A program made the translations under genes and the position numbers. This document shows, one piece after another, positions 24,681 through 35,620 of a stretch of 64,000 bases of DNA; position 1 is the first letter of the stretch, and each line of letters opens with the position of its first letter. The DNA comes from Undaria pinnatifida (lineage: Eukaryota; Sar; Phaeophyceae; Laminariales; Alariaceae): assembly GCA_012845835.1 (NCBI GenBank), contig JABAKD010000025.1, forward strand, positions 16,377,992 through 16,441,991. The letters run 5' to 3'. The notes below the pieces were generated by a model. It did no database searches, was not told the DNA's origin, and saw nothing but the letters and a program-made list of their open reading frames with translations.

Positions 24681-25399
24681 GTGAAAGTATCATGCTTTGG
24701 GAGTTAATTTGTCACGAAACGTCTTCCCGTCGATAATTTGTGTCACGAAGTTGTTGGATATCGTCGGTAAGTTGTATCACGTTTTAGGTGAACCCACACT
24801 AAAAAAATGAATTTCCAGCTGGCAAAACAAGCAGAAACAAAAAAAGCAATAAAATGCCGAGCAAGAAACCAAACGAACTAGTAAAAAAGTACAGCGAAGG
24901 AACTAACGCTCGAGAGTATGCCACCGCAAAATTCCAAACATTATCACGTACCGTTTGGAAATGATGCCAATTTTGTAAATCATTCAGGCGTTGCAGCCAT
25001 TAAGATTCAACAATTTTTCCAAAATTCCTCCTCGACACTCGCTCGTCTCGCTCGGCGCCTGTCCGCGTTCACGTCGATGTGCGGAACGGACACGGCAGGG
25101 CGAGGGGCGTTGGAGCCGCCCCCCGAAGGCGGCGCTCGAACCAAGTCATATTCGACCGAGAATTCCAGTTCCGCGAATCGCATACTTAGGCCGAGACAAA
25201 AAACTCCGGACCAAAGTCCATGACACCAAGGAATGGCTCTATATTCAAGGAATGATTTATATACGTTTATAATACGTGTACGTGGGGTGTGCGAGCTACG
25301 TATGTGTGGTGCGAGCTATGTGCATGGCTGAGCACTAGCGGTTCGTGCTGTGTGCTGAAGGGGTGTTGCGATGATTGCTCTGAAGGGATCCGAAATATG

Positions 25400-26015
25400 A
25401 AGGAATATGAAAGCGCGTTGTTCTATGGATGCTACATTGGATGACGTTGTGCCCATGGTTAAGATTCGGTCGGAGACTGATTTCACGATAGCTCCCCCCC
25501 CCCAAGCTATTACGTGTTGTGGTTGTTCGACAGACGGAAGAATACAATTGAAAACAAAGTATCCATATACTTTCTTGTGTGCCAAAGTCTATATCGATCG
25601 ATCGATGATGTCGGGGTGTCGTTGTCGAGGGACACCGTATTTCGGGAGATACGACCGGAAGCTGGTTTTGTAACCGGCGATTTTGTTGAAGAAACGCCGG
25701 GGGGGCTACGTACCGTAGAACGACTCCGGAATTGAAAGGCTACGCGCCGTGAAGAGCCTGGCCCATGAGGCAAAGTCGGTCCGCATGGTGTATTTTGCGA
25801 CAGAAAGCGTCATGGGTGTCGCGTCAGGAAACGGTGACGGTCGAGCTGAGAAGCCGCGGTACGATGTACCGCAAGGAGTTGGTGTCAAAAACCGGTACGA
25901 GGCTGAGTTGATTAATCAGCGTCGCGGATCGGGATTGAAAACCTAGGCGTATGATGCTGTATCGCACAGTGGCGCGGAATGGTGGTGGTATACCGCTTTC
26001 TGTCGTTTGCCCTTC
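25400..26015 (+). pseudogene. LINE relic, second fragment, split by a 252-bp MITE
   Basis: Frames read ATLDDVVPMVKIRSE, then after the insert KSLAHEAKSV, ASGNGDGRAEKPR and RRGSGLKT. These match the 18600-18884 part of the minus-strand LINE relic (MLDDVSPMVEIRSE; GNGDGRAEKPRG). The element is truncated on both sides and contains stops. Confidence 0.75.
25475..25726. mobile_element. 252-bp MITE with 4-bp target duplication, copy 1
   Basis: Inserted in the LINE fragment and flanked by CGGA on both sides; removing it restores the LINE sequence. The ends GACTGATTTCACGATAG and, reverse-complemented, GAGTCGTTCTACGGTA are inverted relatives followed by C-rich runs. The second copy is at 42971-43223. 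Confidence 0.85.
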
Positions 26016-26019
26016 GTTT

Positions 26020-26160
26020 TTATAAAAAATTAAAAATCTTCCGCTGTGAGTACGACCGATTGAATGATTGTATACTTTGTTTTTTCACAAACGTCAGCTG
26101 ATAGTACGACCGATTATGGTTGAAAATCAACTCTGCAAGCTGCATGGCACATTACATCTG
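26020..26160. repeat. Copies of the dispersed CAGCTG terminal module
   Basis: Two neighbouring blocks (about 26030-26065 and 26085-26150) with ACGTCAGCTG or CCGCTGTGAG, TACGACCGATT and TCTGCAAGCTGC. The same module ends many other repeats in the window. Confidence 0.6.
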
Positions 26161-26186
26161 CTCTGTGTTTCACTTATTTATGACAA

Positions 26187-26455
26187 TGTTAAATTAAAGG
26201 TGGGGGACACAGAGTGCCCCCTGCAGGTCTACCAATTGAGCAGGTCCTCGGAGAGTACTCACTTTCGTTCCTTCGTAGAGATGTAGCTTTATTCGTTTCC
26301 ACCAAAGCCCGGGATAGCTTCTGAGATCGGAGGCACGTGCCTCCGATCTACTTCCTAACTCTTCCGAATATAAAACGCCAACCTTATAATACAAAACCCA
26401 TCCAAATTATCTCAAATTCGGATACCTACAGGCCTTTCGAGGCCGTATCTTAACA
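26187..26455 (-). repeat. 3' LTR of Gypsy copy 1
   Basis: Begins TGTTAAATTAAAGG and ends TATCTTAACA in plus-strand reading. It differs from its partner at about eight positions. Confidence 0.92.
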
Positions 26456-27310
26456 CTAGCCCACCCTGATGAGTCGCATATGCAGAAATATGGGAGATTC
26501 GGGGAAACTCCGGTTCTACGAACTAGACCATGAGTCGAAGATGCGGCTCCTCAAAACCCACTCCCACACCTCTAACCGTCTGGCTATGGAGCCAGGAACA
26601 CGCGAAGAAAAGCAGTAGAAAAAAAGCAGACCCTACAGCAAGGCAATAGTCACCCATCAAAAACCTGCCGCATGCCGCCGGCGTGGCGGGGGGGCAGAAA
26701 AGGCTCTAGAACCTGCCGCATGCCGCCGGTGTGGCGGGGGGGGCAGGAAAGGCTCTACGGTAAACCAACCACAGAAAAGGTGCTATGGCGAGGCGAGCCC
26801 TCGTCGATATGGAGGGGAACACAGGCGCTAACACAAGGGAGAAGTCATGCGAAAAACCCCCCGCGGGCCATCGGCAAGGCGGGGGGTTAGACGAGGAACC
26901 GACGAATACCCGGGATGGAAGTTGTCAACACCTACAGCCCCGCTAGGGGAGGAAGTGTTTAGACGAAAAAAAAACAAAGCAGAACAAATGCAACACACAA
27001 AACATAAAAGAAGACACACAGACCCGTACACTGGTCGCCCCCCGGCTCTGGGCTGAAGAGGGCGTCGGCAGGGCGAAATTGAACAATGACCAAAAGGCGA
27101 CAGCCCTGCGCCTCAGATAGCGGCGTTTTGCCCGAACCCTGACCCGGCACTGAGCAGGGGGTTCGGCAGGACAGAAAAAAAAAAGAGGAAAGAACCGCCC
27201 CAAAACTCGACAAAGACCCTCAGGACACTACAAACAACCCAAAGACGAAGACGCAAAACTCATAACTCAAAAAAATGAAGAACTATCGAGGAGCGGTGGT
27301 GGCTTGGAAG

Positions 27311-28303
27311 TCAGCTGACCACGGCCGCGCCTCGAGATTCGTCTACGTTACGTTGGATTCCCCGAGGAAACGCACTGGCGATGTGAACTTGCAAGCACCA
27401 AGAACCTCGTACGGCTCCCGTTGAAGTCGTGTAGCGCGCCGGGGGAAGAGGGAGTTTAATCGGTCCCGGGTCGTCCAGAAAGCGGACCAGGTATACCTTG
27501 TCCTCGGTAGTGCTCGCGCTGATTTTTCCAAGCCACCATAAACCATCGTCTCCCTGGTACCAAAAGTGGGCTCCCTTAGGGAGTACTGTGTCGTGGTAGC
27601 GACGGAGCCAATCAGCGCGGGGAACACAGGCGTAGCCCAGCGCCAGGAAACGTTCCCCGTTGTTGCGGGAGAGCTCACGCTGTGCCGCCCCGATCCGCAT
27701 TCGGCGGTAGAGGCGGTTGGTTTGGCGGTGTTGGTCCGGGTTTCCGGCCCAATACCGCAAGATGTGGGAGCGGGAGAGGTGAAGGTCCATTTCCCGCTCC
27801 CGGGAAGGTTCGGAGAGTTCCGCCCAATGCGTCTTGTATAGCACCGCGATGACGCCACCTCGCCCCCGTACCGACTGATGACCAGTGATCTGCTCCACCT
27901 CCAGCCGTTGGAGGGGAGTCGAAACGTCGTCTTGAGTGACGTGGTACGGTGGGGACTTCTTGGAAAAATTGTTGAGCACATACTGTGTTAGACCCGCCGG
28001 TAGGTATTTGGGCATGTCCCCGCTGTCGAGGGGGTTGGCACAGGGTTTGCAGCGCTCGATGGCCACACACCGACGAGCGTCCGAACCAGGATGGTCGGAA
28101 GGGAGATCCAAATAAAGGAGGTTGCTCCCGAGCGGCGAGCCGTCCGGGGTCTCGGCGGCGGAGCAAGGACCGACGGCCAGGACCTTGTATGGGCCCGTCC
28201 AGTTAAGCGCGAGTTTGGCCTTGAGTACCTTGGCGTCGGTGTTCGCCTTCACACCCTGGCGAATGGTGGAGGCAGAATTGTATACCCATGCCCAACCATC
28301 CAC
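27311..28303 (-). CDS. Integrase C-terminal region: GPY, chromodomain-like and Tudor/Agenet-like segments
   Basis: An uninterrupted 330-codon frame continuing the integrase of Gypsy copy 1. It starts with the GPY/F region (LALNWTGPYKVLAVGP). A chromodomain-like stretch follows, ending in a YKTHWAELSEPSRERE block (typically Y..W.G....W) and HILRYWAG. A further region (GAHFWYQGDDGLWWLGKI; YLVRFLDDPGPIKLPL) looks like a Tudor/Agenet-type barrel. Chromodomains on chromovirus integrases are known to direct integration to marked chromatin; the extra segment could be a second reader, which is inference. The same three blocks recur in copy 2, frameshifted. Confidence 0.8.
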   Translation of the reverse strand: MDGWAWVYNSASTIRQGVKANTDAKVLKAKLALNWTGPYKVLAVGPCSAAETPDGSPLGSNLLYLDLPSDHPGSDARRCVAIERCKPCANPLDSGDMPKYLPAGLTQYVLNNFSKKSPPYHVTQDDVSTPLQRLEVEQITGHQSVRGRGGVIAVLYKTHWAELSEPSREREMDLHLSRSHILRYWAGNPDQHRQTNRLYRRMRIGAAQRELSRNNGERFLALGYACVPRADWLRRYHDTVLPKGAHFWYQGDDGLWWLGKISASTTEDKVYLVRFLDDPGPIKLPLPPARYTTSTGAVRGSWCLQVHIASAFPRGIQRNVDESRGAAVVS

Positions 28304-28411
28304 AGTGAAGTTAGGTGCTGGACGCAGCGCGTCGGCGAGGGCGGAGTTTCTGCGGTTAACACGGGAAACGGTGAGGGCGTGGTGTGCGCGGACAACGTCG
28401 TTCGCGCGCTT

Positions 28412-29358
28412 TTACCGGTCGGTGGCCAAATCGCAATAGGCCAGGTGGTCACGGGTCAGACTCTGGTGTCCCACGACACCTGTGCGGTCGAAAATCGTCA
28501 GGGGGAGCCGTGGGAGTCTGCCCATGTGGACCTCGTTGGGCGCCAAACCCGTCGCCGCGCTGACAGAGTTGTTGTAAGCGAATTTTACGTGGGGCAGATG
28601 CAAGTCCCAATCGTCTTGTCGCTCGTTGATGACCATAGCCAGCATTTGTGCCATAGTGTGACTTAACCGCTCAACGCTCCCGTTACAGTTGGGATGATAG
28701 GAGCTTGTAGCAAGCTTGTGTACACCCAACAGCTGATATACAGCTTGTGAAAGCTTGGAGCAGAACTGCAGTCCGTTGTCCGAGAGTATGGTGCGCGGGC
28801 AACCCCACAAGGGGGTGTATTGGTTCACCAGATATTGGCTGTACCCTCCGCGGTGAACCCAACGGCAGTGACGGGGAACATGTCGGCCCGACGACTGAAG
28901 CGATCGGTGAACAGCAGGATGTAGGTGTTGCCTCGTGGTGTGACCGGAAGGGGGCCGAAGTAGTCAGCACTGACGGCGATAACTGGACCTTCCGGCGGAG
29001 GCATTGTGATGATGGGCCAGCGGACAGTCAGCCGTGGGGTTTTCCGCGCTTGGCACTTCAAGCAGTGGCGAAGCCACCACCGGGTGCACACACTCATGCT
29101 AATCCATCAATAAGAACGCTCCAGCATGCGCAACGTGCGCGTGGTGCCAAGGTGGCAAAAGGCCGTCGAGTGACGAGCTTGCATGATCCAAGGGCGCATG
29201 AGCAGGGGAACGTAGATGCGAACTGGCTCGTCGTTTAGCAAGCAAGCAGCTCGGCCCACATAGTTCGGTTTGTCAGAGCTTGTCGGCGGCAATGTCGGGT
29301 TACGGACGAGTAGGACGATGTCGTCGTCGGTTGTATGTAGTCGACCCTTATCCGCCAA
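28412..29358 (-). pseudogene. Ty3/Gypsy integrase core, disrupted
   Basis: Order on the minus strand: zinc-binding end (MRPWIMQARHSTAFCHLGTT, then CLKCQARK), catalytic core with first Asp in SADYFGPLP, second Asp in ILSDNGLQF and Glu in NGSVERLSHTMAQ, then FAYNNSVSAATG. An in-frame TGA lies at 29109-29107 and a frameshift near 28828, between the first and second catalytic Asp. It is therefore not translatable as one protein, although all three catalytic residues are still encoded. Confidence 0.88.
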
Positions 29359-29359
29359 C

Positions 29360-30390
29360 TCTTTGGTCTGAGAGGGAGGGACGCTTGTGCGAGAGGTAGC
29401 ACGCCAAAAAGTCGGGCGGCAGGACCGATGGCCGGCCGACAGAAACGTAACGCATCATTGCGTGGCACGTCGGCTCAGCGTGCTGCTTTCGCTTCCAATC
29501 GCCATGTGAATAACGCGCGACGGAATCAGCGAAACGCAAATCAGCAGCGTTGCCGAGGGCGTCCGACCTTGTATATGCGGTCGGCGTGCCACCAGGAGAA
29601 GGCGTAAGCCGTAAGAGAGGAGTTCCCATAGAGGCTCTGCGTGGTCGCGGTCGGACGGTTGTGGCACCGTGCGGACCGGCGAGTCGACAAGGGCAGGGGT
29701 CGCGGCGGCGACGGGGTCGGCTGCGGCCGTGGAACTCGCGACGGGGTTGTACTTCGTCCGCAAGATGGCCGAGGGGCCCCGCCGGGCCCGGATCCATAAT
29801 CTACAGCGGGGGTGCATTACCCGTTGTTGTCGCTGTTCGTCGGCGCGTCGTCGACGACGGAGGGGCTTGAGTGCCAAGCATGGCGGAGACGGACACAGTC
29901 GAACCGGTCGTCGCGGCGGGGGCCGTCTTCTGTAAAGAAGGCCGGGATAGATAAATCGGCTGTGCGATGGGCGTCGCTGCAGCCAGGGCTTCTGCGGAGC
30001 CCGTGCCGCCCTCGATGGGTGTGGCAAAAACCGAAGCGAAAACGGTGTCAGCGGCCTGTGAAATCGATCCGCGGCCGGTACAGCCTTCAGATGTGGCGAC
30101 GGAGGCACAAACACGAGCGACGAATCTCCCCGGGGAAGCAGAAAGGCCGTCAATCCTTATACGTGGCTCGTGTGTGCGAAAATCGTGAAACGCGGTAGAG
30201 GTGAGAGGGAGCCCACCCAAGGCAGCATGTTCAGTGCGGGGCACGAGCCCACCCAAGACAGTGCTTTCGGCGAGGGGTTCGAGTCCACCCAAAGCAGTGC
30301 TTTCGGTGTGGGGCACGAGCCCACCCAAGACAGTGCTTTTGGCGAGGGGCGCGAGTCCATTTTTTTTTCTGTCCTGCCGTCGACGCCACA
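29360..30390 (-). pseudogene. Low-complexity N-terminal region of Gypsy copy 1 (possible gag remnant)
   Basis: Overlapping Pro/Ala/Ser/Arg-rich frames with a four-fold short repeat LGGLVPxxEST at the 5' end. Near the integrase boundary, ARYSHGDWKRKQHAEPTCHA matches copy 2 (ARCSHADWEIERRAEPTCYA), a segment usually found just before integrase. No zinc knuckle or protease motif was recognised. Confidence 0.55.
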
Positions 30391-30659
30391 TGTTAAATTA
30401 AAGGTAGGGGACACAGAGTGCCCCCTGCAGGTCTGCCAATTGAGCAGGTCCTCGGAGAGTACTCACTTTCGTTCCTTCGTAGAGATGTAGCTTTATTCGT
30501 TTCCACCAAAGCCCGGGATAGCTTCTGAGATCGGAGGCACGTGCCTCCGATCTACTTCCTAACTCTTCCGAATATAAAACGCCAACCTTATCATACGAAA
30601 CCCATCCAAATTACCTCAAATTCGGATACCTACAGGCCTTTCCAGGCCTTATCTTAACA
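30391..30659 (-). repeat. 5' LTR of Gypsy copy 1
   Basis: The partner of 26187-26455, same ends. ACAA follows at 30660-30663 and precedes the other LTR at 26183-26186. Confidence 0.92.
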
Positions 30660-30869
30660 ACAATATGTTTGTGAATTTAACCTGGTTGTTAATACACAGC
30701 TGAGCTTGACGTGTTTCGTAAGGGATAACTTGTCAAAACAATCCGAACCCCCCTTGAAATTATTCAGCATTTTTGGAATCACTCTGCATTTTTTCGCTGC
30801 AAAAAAACGCGGTGCAACCTACTCCGGTTGAAATTTTCAAGCTAACGCACAATTTACCTGCGATTACGT

Positions 30870-31740
30870 ATTTATAAAAATATTTCAAGGACGTCAGCCG
30901 TGAGTTTGACGAATTTCAGGTCAATACGTATTTTATAAAAATATATTTCAAGGACGTCAGCCGTGAGTTCCACGAATTTCAGGTCAATACTCATCTTTGC
31001 AAGCTGCGTTGTTGGTACTTGTAATGTACTATATGGGTGAGTTTTTATTGGGAGGGGTCTTATTTTTTGTTCACTACCTGGTATAATGGTTAGCGTTGGT
31101 ATTTTTACTTTAGGTGGGGAATTTTGAGCTAGATCTAACATCACATCTATTTTATACTTTCATTACTGTAGTTTCCACTAATATACTGCTCTATCACATG
31201 TATGGTAGGCGGTTTATTTTGTTTTTTGTCCCCCCGGGGGCTTTAATGTCGGGAAGAGTACGAATACAGAATATTATTAGTTATCTTATATGTTACTCTC
31301 AATACAGCGTTCGAGAATTAAATTCAGCTACTCCCCCCCCCGAAAAAAAAACTCTGTGGGACACGAACCCACGGTTCCAAATTGATACTCGTACGCTGTC
31401 ACTCTAATATTCAAAAATGAATAAATAAATAAAGTCACTCTAACATTTTGTAACAAAAATATATATATTTTCAGGACGTCAGGTGTGAGTTCGACGAATT
31501 TCGAGTCAGTACTCATATTTTGAAGCTGCTTGCTGGTACTTGTACTATTATGCTATGTGGGTAGAATTTTTATTTGGAGGGGTCCTTTTCTTTGACATAC
31601 ACATGTTTTTCTCCACTACAATTATTGGTGTTAGTATTTTTATTAGGTGGCGAATTTTGAAGTAATCTATTATATCTACCTGGTATTTTATAAATTTATT
31701 TCTGTACGGATGGATGGCTTGGTAAGGGTTGTTGGTACTT
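30870..31740. repeat. Two copies of an A/T-rich dispersed repeat starting with the CAGCTG module
   Basis: About 30945-31170 and 31455-31720 align. Each has ACGTCAGNNGTGAGTTC, a GAATTTCNNGTCAATAC-like block, AAGCTGC, GGTACTTGTA, GGAGGGGTC and GGCGAATTTTGA or GGGGAATTTTGA. Each copy has a TACCTGGTA where the other has only TA (31075 and 31677). An extra module lies at 30877-30930. Confidence 0.8.
31342..31407 (-). other. tRNA 3'-half relic with T-run
   Basis: On the minus strand there is a perfect T arm (GTGGG, TTCGTGT, CCCAC), followed shortly by nine T residues that would end Pol III transcription. The D-arm-like TTAGAGTGAC is duplicated around a TTTATTTATTTA insertion and the 5' acceptor half is missing. 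Likely a tRNA pseudogene or tRNA-derived repeat end. Confidence 0.5.
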
Positions 31741-31744
31741 GTGG

Positions 31745-31834
31745 TTAACCCCTTTACAACTGGAAACCCGTTTCTGGGGACAAAATTACTTGGATTTAGT
31801 ATAGAGGGGGGTTCGGGGGCTCCAAAGGGGTTAA
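31745..31834. mobile_element. TTAA-type (piggyBac-like) 90-bp MITE, best-preserved copy
   Basis: TTAACCCCTTT at one end and AAAGGGGTTAA at the other: TTAA target duplication with inverted CCCCTTT ends, as in piggyBac-type elements. Internal ACTTGGATTTAGTATAG and GGAAACCCG are shared by the other copies (436-826, 5532-5622, 45608-45700, 56627-56715, 63672-63759). Confidence 0.85.
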
Positions 31835-31839
31835 GTGAG

Positions 31840-32173
31840 TACGTTTTCTTTACCTGGGGGTGGATTTATATTATTTTTTATTATATTTTATTTTCACTAT
31901 AGTGGCGGGTTTTAGTATACATGGATGGGGAGTATGAAGACAGCAGTAGTAATCTAATAGATATCATGTAAAAGTTCCGCCCTAAAAAATAAAAGAAAGT
32001 AGAATAAATAAACGAAAATAAAATATACAGTCACCACAACATTTTACATGTAAAAGTCCCACCCTAAAAAAAAAAGTTATGCTTTTATAAATGAGCCTAT
32101 TTTTTTATTCAATTCAGATTTTTGCTTACAACAACAGCAGTAGCTAATCGCACTAAATAAATATTAATCTTCA
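31840..32173. other. A/T-rich sequence, nothing recognised
   Basis: Two similar AAAGTTCCGCCCTAAAAAAT / AAAGTCCCACCCTAAAAAAA blocks, near 31970 and 32050, are the only structure. Confidence 0.4.
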
Positions 32174-33257
32174 TACAAGGGCTCCGCATGGGCGTCGGCA
32201 TTCGCCGGCGCCCATGCTTCGGGTAGGGCAGGGCAGCACTTCGACAACTTAAGGTGTAACTGTCCGATTTGGCATGCAGTGAACTTTAAAGTAATGCCAA
32301 GAGTTTCATACGAACATGGGATTATGAAAGTCATGCTTTGACAAAATAAAAACGTAATATTATACAACAAAGAAGGCAAGGATAGGCGAAACAAACTATG
32401 TTAAATGCGCCGTCAAGTAAAAGTTGGCGTCTATCAAACAAAAATACCGAAAATAGTATTATTGAGAACCTGCGTCGCCTCTAGGCGAAACAAAAGAGGC
32501 CTTGGCAGTAATGAAAAGACTGCACTGCTGTCCCCGTGGCAATGGAGGTTCGAAGTCGACAGGATGCAAAGTCGGTTTGCATCAAACGTCGACATGAGGG
32601 CATGTCAGCCGGCGAGGTTTTGGAAGGAGATTGCTTTGTTTGTTACGTGAAGGCTGTCGCATTGATTGGTCTGCGTGGTCGCGGGCGAGGAGGAAAACGT
32701 AGAAGAGGAGGGCGATCTCTCGCTGAGCCGGCGTTGTCTAAGATTGGTGCGGGGGTGGCTTTGCTCGTACGGGAGGTTGGCGTAGCGGTTCTTCTCTGTT
32801 TTTTCTCGGGAAGGCGGGATATGTGTGTCTGCTGTCTTTTCTTCGTGGTGGCTTTCACGTTGTCGAAATCGGACGCGTCCCCTCAATGCATAATATCCGG
32901 AGTGTCTCTACTATGACGACTGCTGATAGTGCCGTGCGTATTTCCTAGAGACTGACATATTATTTACTGGTAGTAAGAATAAAAATATACCTTTGCAACA
33001 TTTTTTTTTCTTCATCCCATTTATTTTCCCCGCACCACTCTCGCGCTCCCTCCCAGTAGTAACTCAGATCCGGGGTCACATAGCGGGCCCTCCTCCTGCC
33101 TCCCCACTTCGGCACGTGCTTTCATTTTTACCGCGAGGAGAATCCAGCATTTTCTTCCCTCGTCGACTCGAGTCGAACCAACCCCCGCTGCTAGGCGCTC
33201 TCAGCAGTTGATCCTTGTTTTTTTTTTTTGCATTTTTGCAAATAAAGTCAAATCTCA

Positions 33258-33349
33258 TCGTGGTGGGTGTCAAACTCAAGGACAACCAAACGTTAGTAGT
33301 ATTCGAGGGTAAAACCACTATTATTAATAGACCACCGGGGCGGCCGGCT
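33258..33349 (-). other. tRNA-like segment within the 4-kb repeat, copy B
   Basis: Same as 22442-22519 but with an A/T-rich insertion splitting the A-box-like TGGTCTAATGG. Relative to copy A a TA has become TATTATTAATA. Confidence 0.4.
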
Positions 33350-34689
33350 GACAATTGATTAAAACAAAACAGGATCTTTGCATAGCGATTACATTCCCTC
33401 CCCCGTATTGTATGATATTACGATGGTTGACGCGATATGTATAGAATAAAGCGCCAAATACCTAAATATCAGCGTACGCGGAGTTTTAGATATCATGAAT
33501 AACGAACGACCGCGACGGCAGAGCACGGCAAAGCATAGCGCTTCGCTCTGCTGAGCTAGCGGTGCGCTGCTGAGCTGAGCCGCAGGGCATCGCAGGGCAC
33601 TGCACGGCGCTTCGTTGCTGTGAGCTATAGCGCTGCGATGGGGTGCTGGGCGGTGTCGATCGAGCTGATGAGCCAAGCCCAGATCTCAGCCGATGAAGCT
33701 TCGTCAAGTACAAAACGAATGGTGCGAATCAAAGAAAAGCTAAAGCTGGACCGTTCCGCAACTAATGCATAGGCGGCAAATAAGCGGCAAATGGTAGGAA
33801 GTTCAACTTAATAGACAAAAAGGAAGAAAAAATCGCAAAAAAGTTCAAAATCGTGTTGGCAGAAAAACCAAATTTGCAGGAAGCAGCTGAAAGGTCAAGA
33901 AACAGGCAATATTTCAGTTGTTGTTGTTGTCGTTCTCACATTAACCCGCACAATCCAGTCCGTGGTCACAGGACAGGCTCCAGTCACTCTGGAGCTGAGG
34001 AATACCCTAGGGAAAAACACAAACCAAAGGTGGTACACGCATAAATCACAGCTGACGCAATTCATGCCTCCACCAGAAACATATAAACGTGAAATCGGGA
34101 GTCAGTCTACGATGTGCCAGGTCCATACCGGTGCATACGTCTCATTACTCGCGCCTGGAAAAACCGACTATACCGCTTGCCACCCAAGAAAGACTACCAC
34201 GCATATATTACACGTGGTATCTATCACTACGCATACGCACAACAGACGCAAGTCAATTGGAAAAAAGAAACAAACAAAGAAGAGAAAGGAAAGGAAGTGG
34301 GTGCATGGGGCCAAGAAAAAGAAAAGGTGAATAATTTTTGGGGGGTCTACTGGCGAATCTGCCACCAGAACGATGCCACGTGGTTTTTCGACGATCTACA
34401 GCAGTACTACGAACGACTTCCGATACACCCACCGAAGCACAGACTACCGGCGAATTACGCGATCGACAGCTGGCCGTGGTTGTCACGTGTCTCTGTGTTG
34501 GGGGCCCCTGTGCGCTGCCTCTTGTTGGCTCTTGTTTGGGTAAAACATGCGGTGTGCTTGATGGACTCACGGCAGCAGCACACCAGAATCAGAACGTCCG
34601 CTCGTACGACGTATCATTCTTACAGGAAATGTAATATTTTTTTCTCCATCAATATAAACATAAAACGGTTGTTATATATTGGACAGAGT

Positions 34690-35620
34690 GATGCGTGTAC
34701 GACTAAACTTGCCAACGGCACTCGTACTGCACTTTGAGCTATCTGCTGTGGTTCTGGTTGCTACTAGTTGCTGCAGTATGTGCTAGAAGTTTCGCCCTTC
34801 CGCTACTGCTGCTGCACCTGATGTTCTGTGTTTGCCAATGCCGTCAGTTGGCGTTCATGCTCGTCGTACATACTGCTGTTCTCACCCAGTACGTACGGGT
34901 TTCCTCGTACCTCGACGGCACGACGACGAGCTCAAAACAGAAGGGAGGTGACATGAAATGGCGTGGACAATGGCCACATAGAAGCGAGCACAGTGGGATA
35001 GTTCGCTGCGAGTCAACCGCACTCGTTCATGCCTACAGCAGAGGCTGCCTGGAGTGTCAGCGGCCGTGCTAAAGCCAGGGCAAAAGGCCGAAGAGACGGC
35101 TCTTCTACCTGCTTGGTTTTGTCTCGAGATTCTGTTATATATATTGGACAGAGTGATGCGTGTACGACTAAACTTGCCAACGGCACTCGTACTGCACTTT
35201 GAGCTATCTGCTGTGGTTCTGGTTGCTACTAGTTGCTGCAGTATGTGCTAGAAGTTTCGCCCTTCGGCTACTGCTGCTGCACCTAATGTTCTGTGTTTGC
35301 CAATGTCGTCAGTTGGCGTTCATGCTCGTCGTACATACTGCTGTTCTCACCCAGTACGTACGGGTTTCCTCGTACCTCGACGGCACGACGACGAGCTCAA
35401 AACAGAAGGGAGGTGACATGAAATGGCGTGGACAATGGCCACATAGAAGCGAGCACAGCGGGATAGTTCGCTGCGAATCAACCGCACTCGTTCATGCCTA
35501 CAGCAGAGGCTGCCTGGAGTGTCAGCGGCCATGCTAAAGCCAGGGCCAAAGGCCGAAGAGACGGCTCTTCTACCTGCTTGGTTTTGTCTCGAAATTCTGT
35601 TACATGGAAATGTCACGATT
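34690..35620. repeat. About 465-bp tandem duplication inside copy B
   Basis: The two units share GTACGACTAAACTTGCCAAC through GGCCGAAGAGACGGCTCTTC with few substitutions. Parallel to the duplication in copy A. Confidence 0.85.

Larger units (their letters stand above)
21356..25245. repeat. 4-kb dispersed repeat, copy A
   Basis: Collinear with 32174-36172 from ACAAGGGCTCCGCATGGG to GACACCAAGGAATG, with small indels. The left end carries a strong hairpin (ATGGGTGCCGGC, ATTC, GCCGGCGCCCAT). It contains a tRNA-like segment, a short GTT stretch, a roughly 30-bp tandem array and a roughly 448-bp internal tandem duplication. No domain-bearing frame was found, so it is a non-autonomous element or segmental duplicate. 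Confidence 0.85.
26187..30659 (-). mobile_element. Ty3/Gypsy-type LTR retroelement, copy 1, without recognisable reverse transcriptase
   Basis: Bounded by 269-bp direct LTRs (26187-26455 and 30391-30659, roughly 97% alike), each TG...CA, with ACAA on both outer flanks as a 4-bp target duplication. The coding strand is minus. From the 5' LTR it shows a low-complexity Pro/Ala/Thr-rich region, integrase (zinc-binding end, core, GPY) and a chromodomain-plus-tail region. No protease, reverse transcriptase or RNase H motifs were found in the 3.9-kb interior. Integrase has an in-frame stop and a frameshift. The 26456-27300 part is non-coding, with two CCTGCCGCATGCCGCCGG repeats. Confidence 0.9.

Noticed and set aside
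27480-27496. GACCAGGTATACC as another TACCAGGTA site
   Set aside because: The first base is G, not T, and the bases encode conserved integrase-tail residues (KVYLVRF), so it is not an insertion.
28091-28666. 191-codon plus-strand frame over the Gypsy element
   Set aside because: Antisense shadow of the integrase/GPY coding strand, which carries the conserved motifs.
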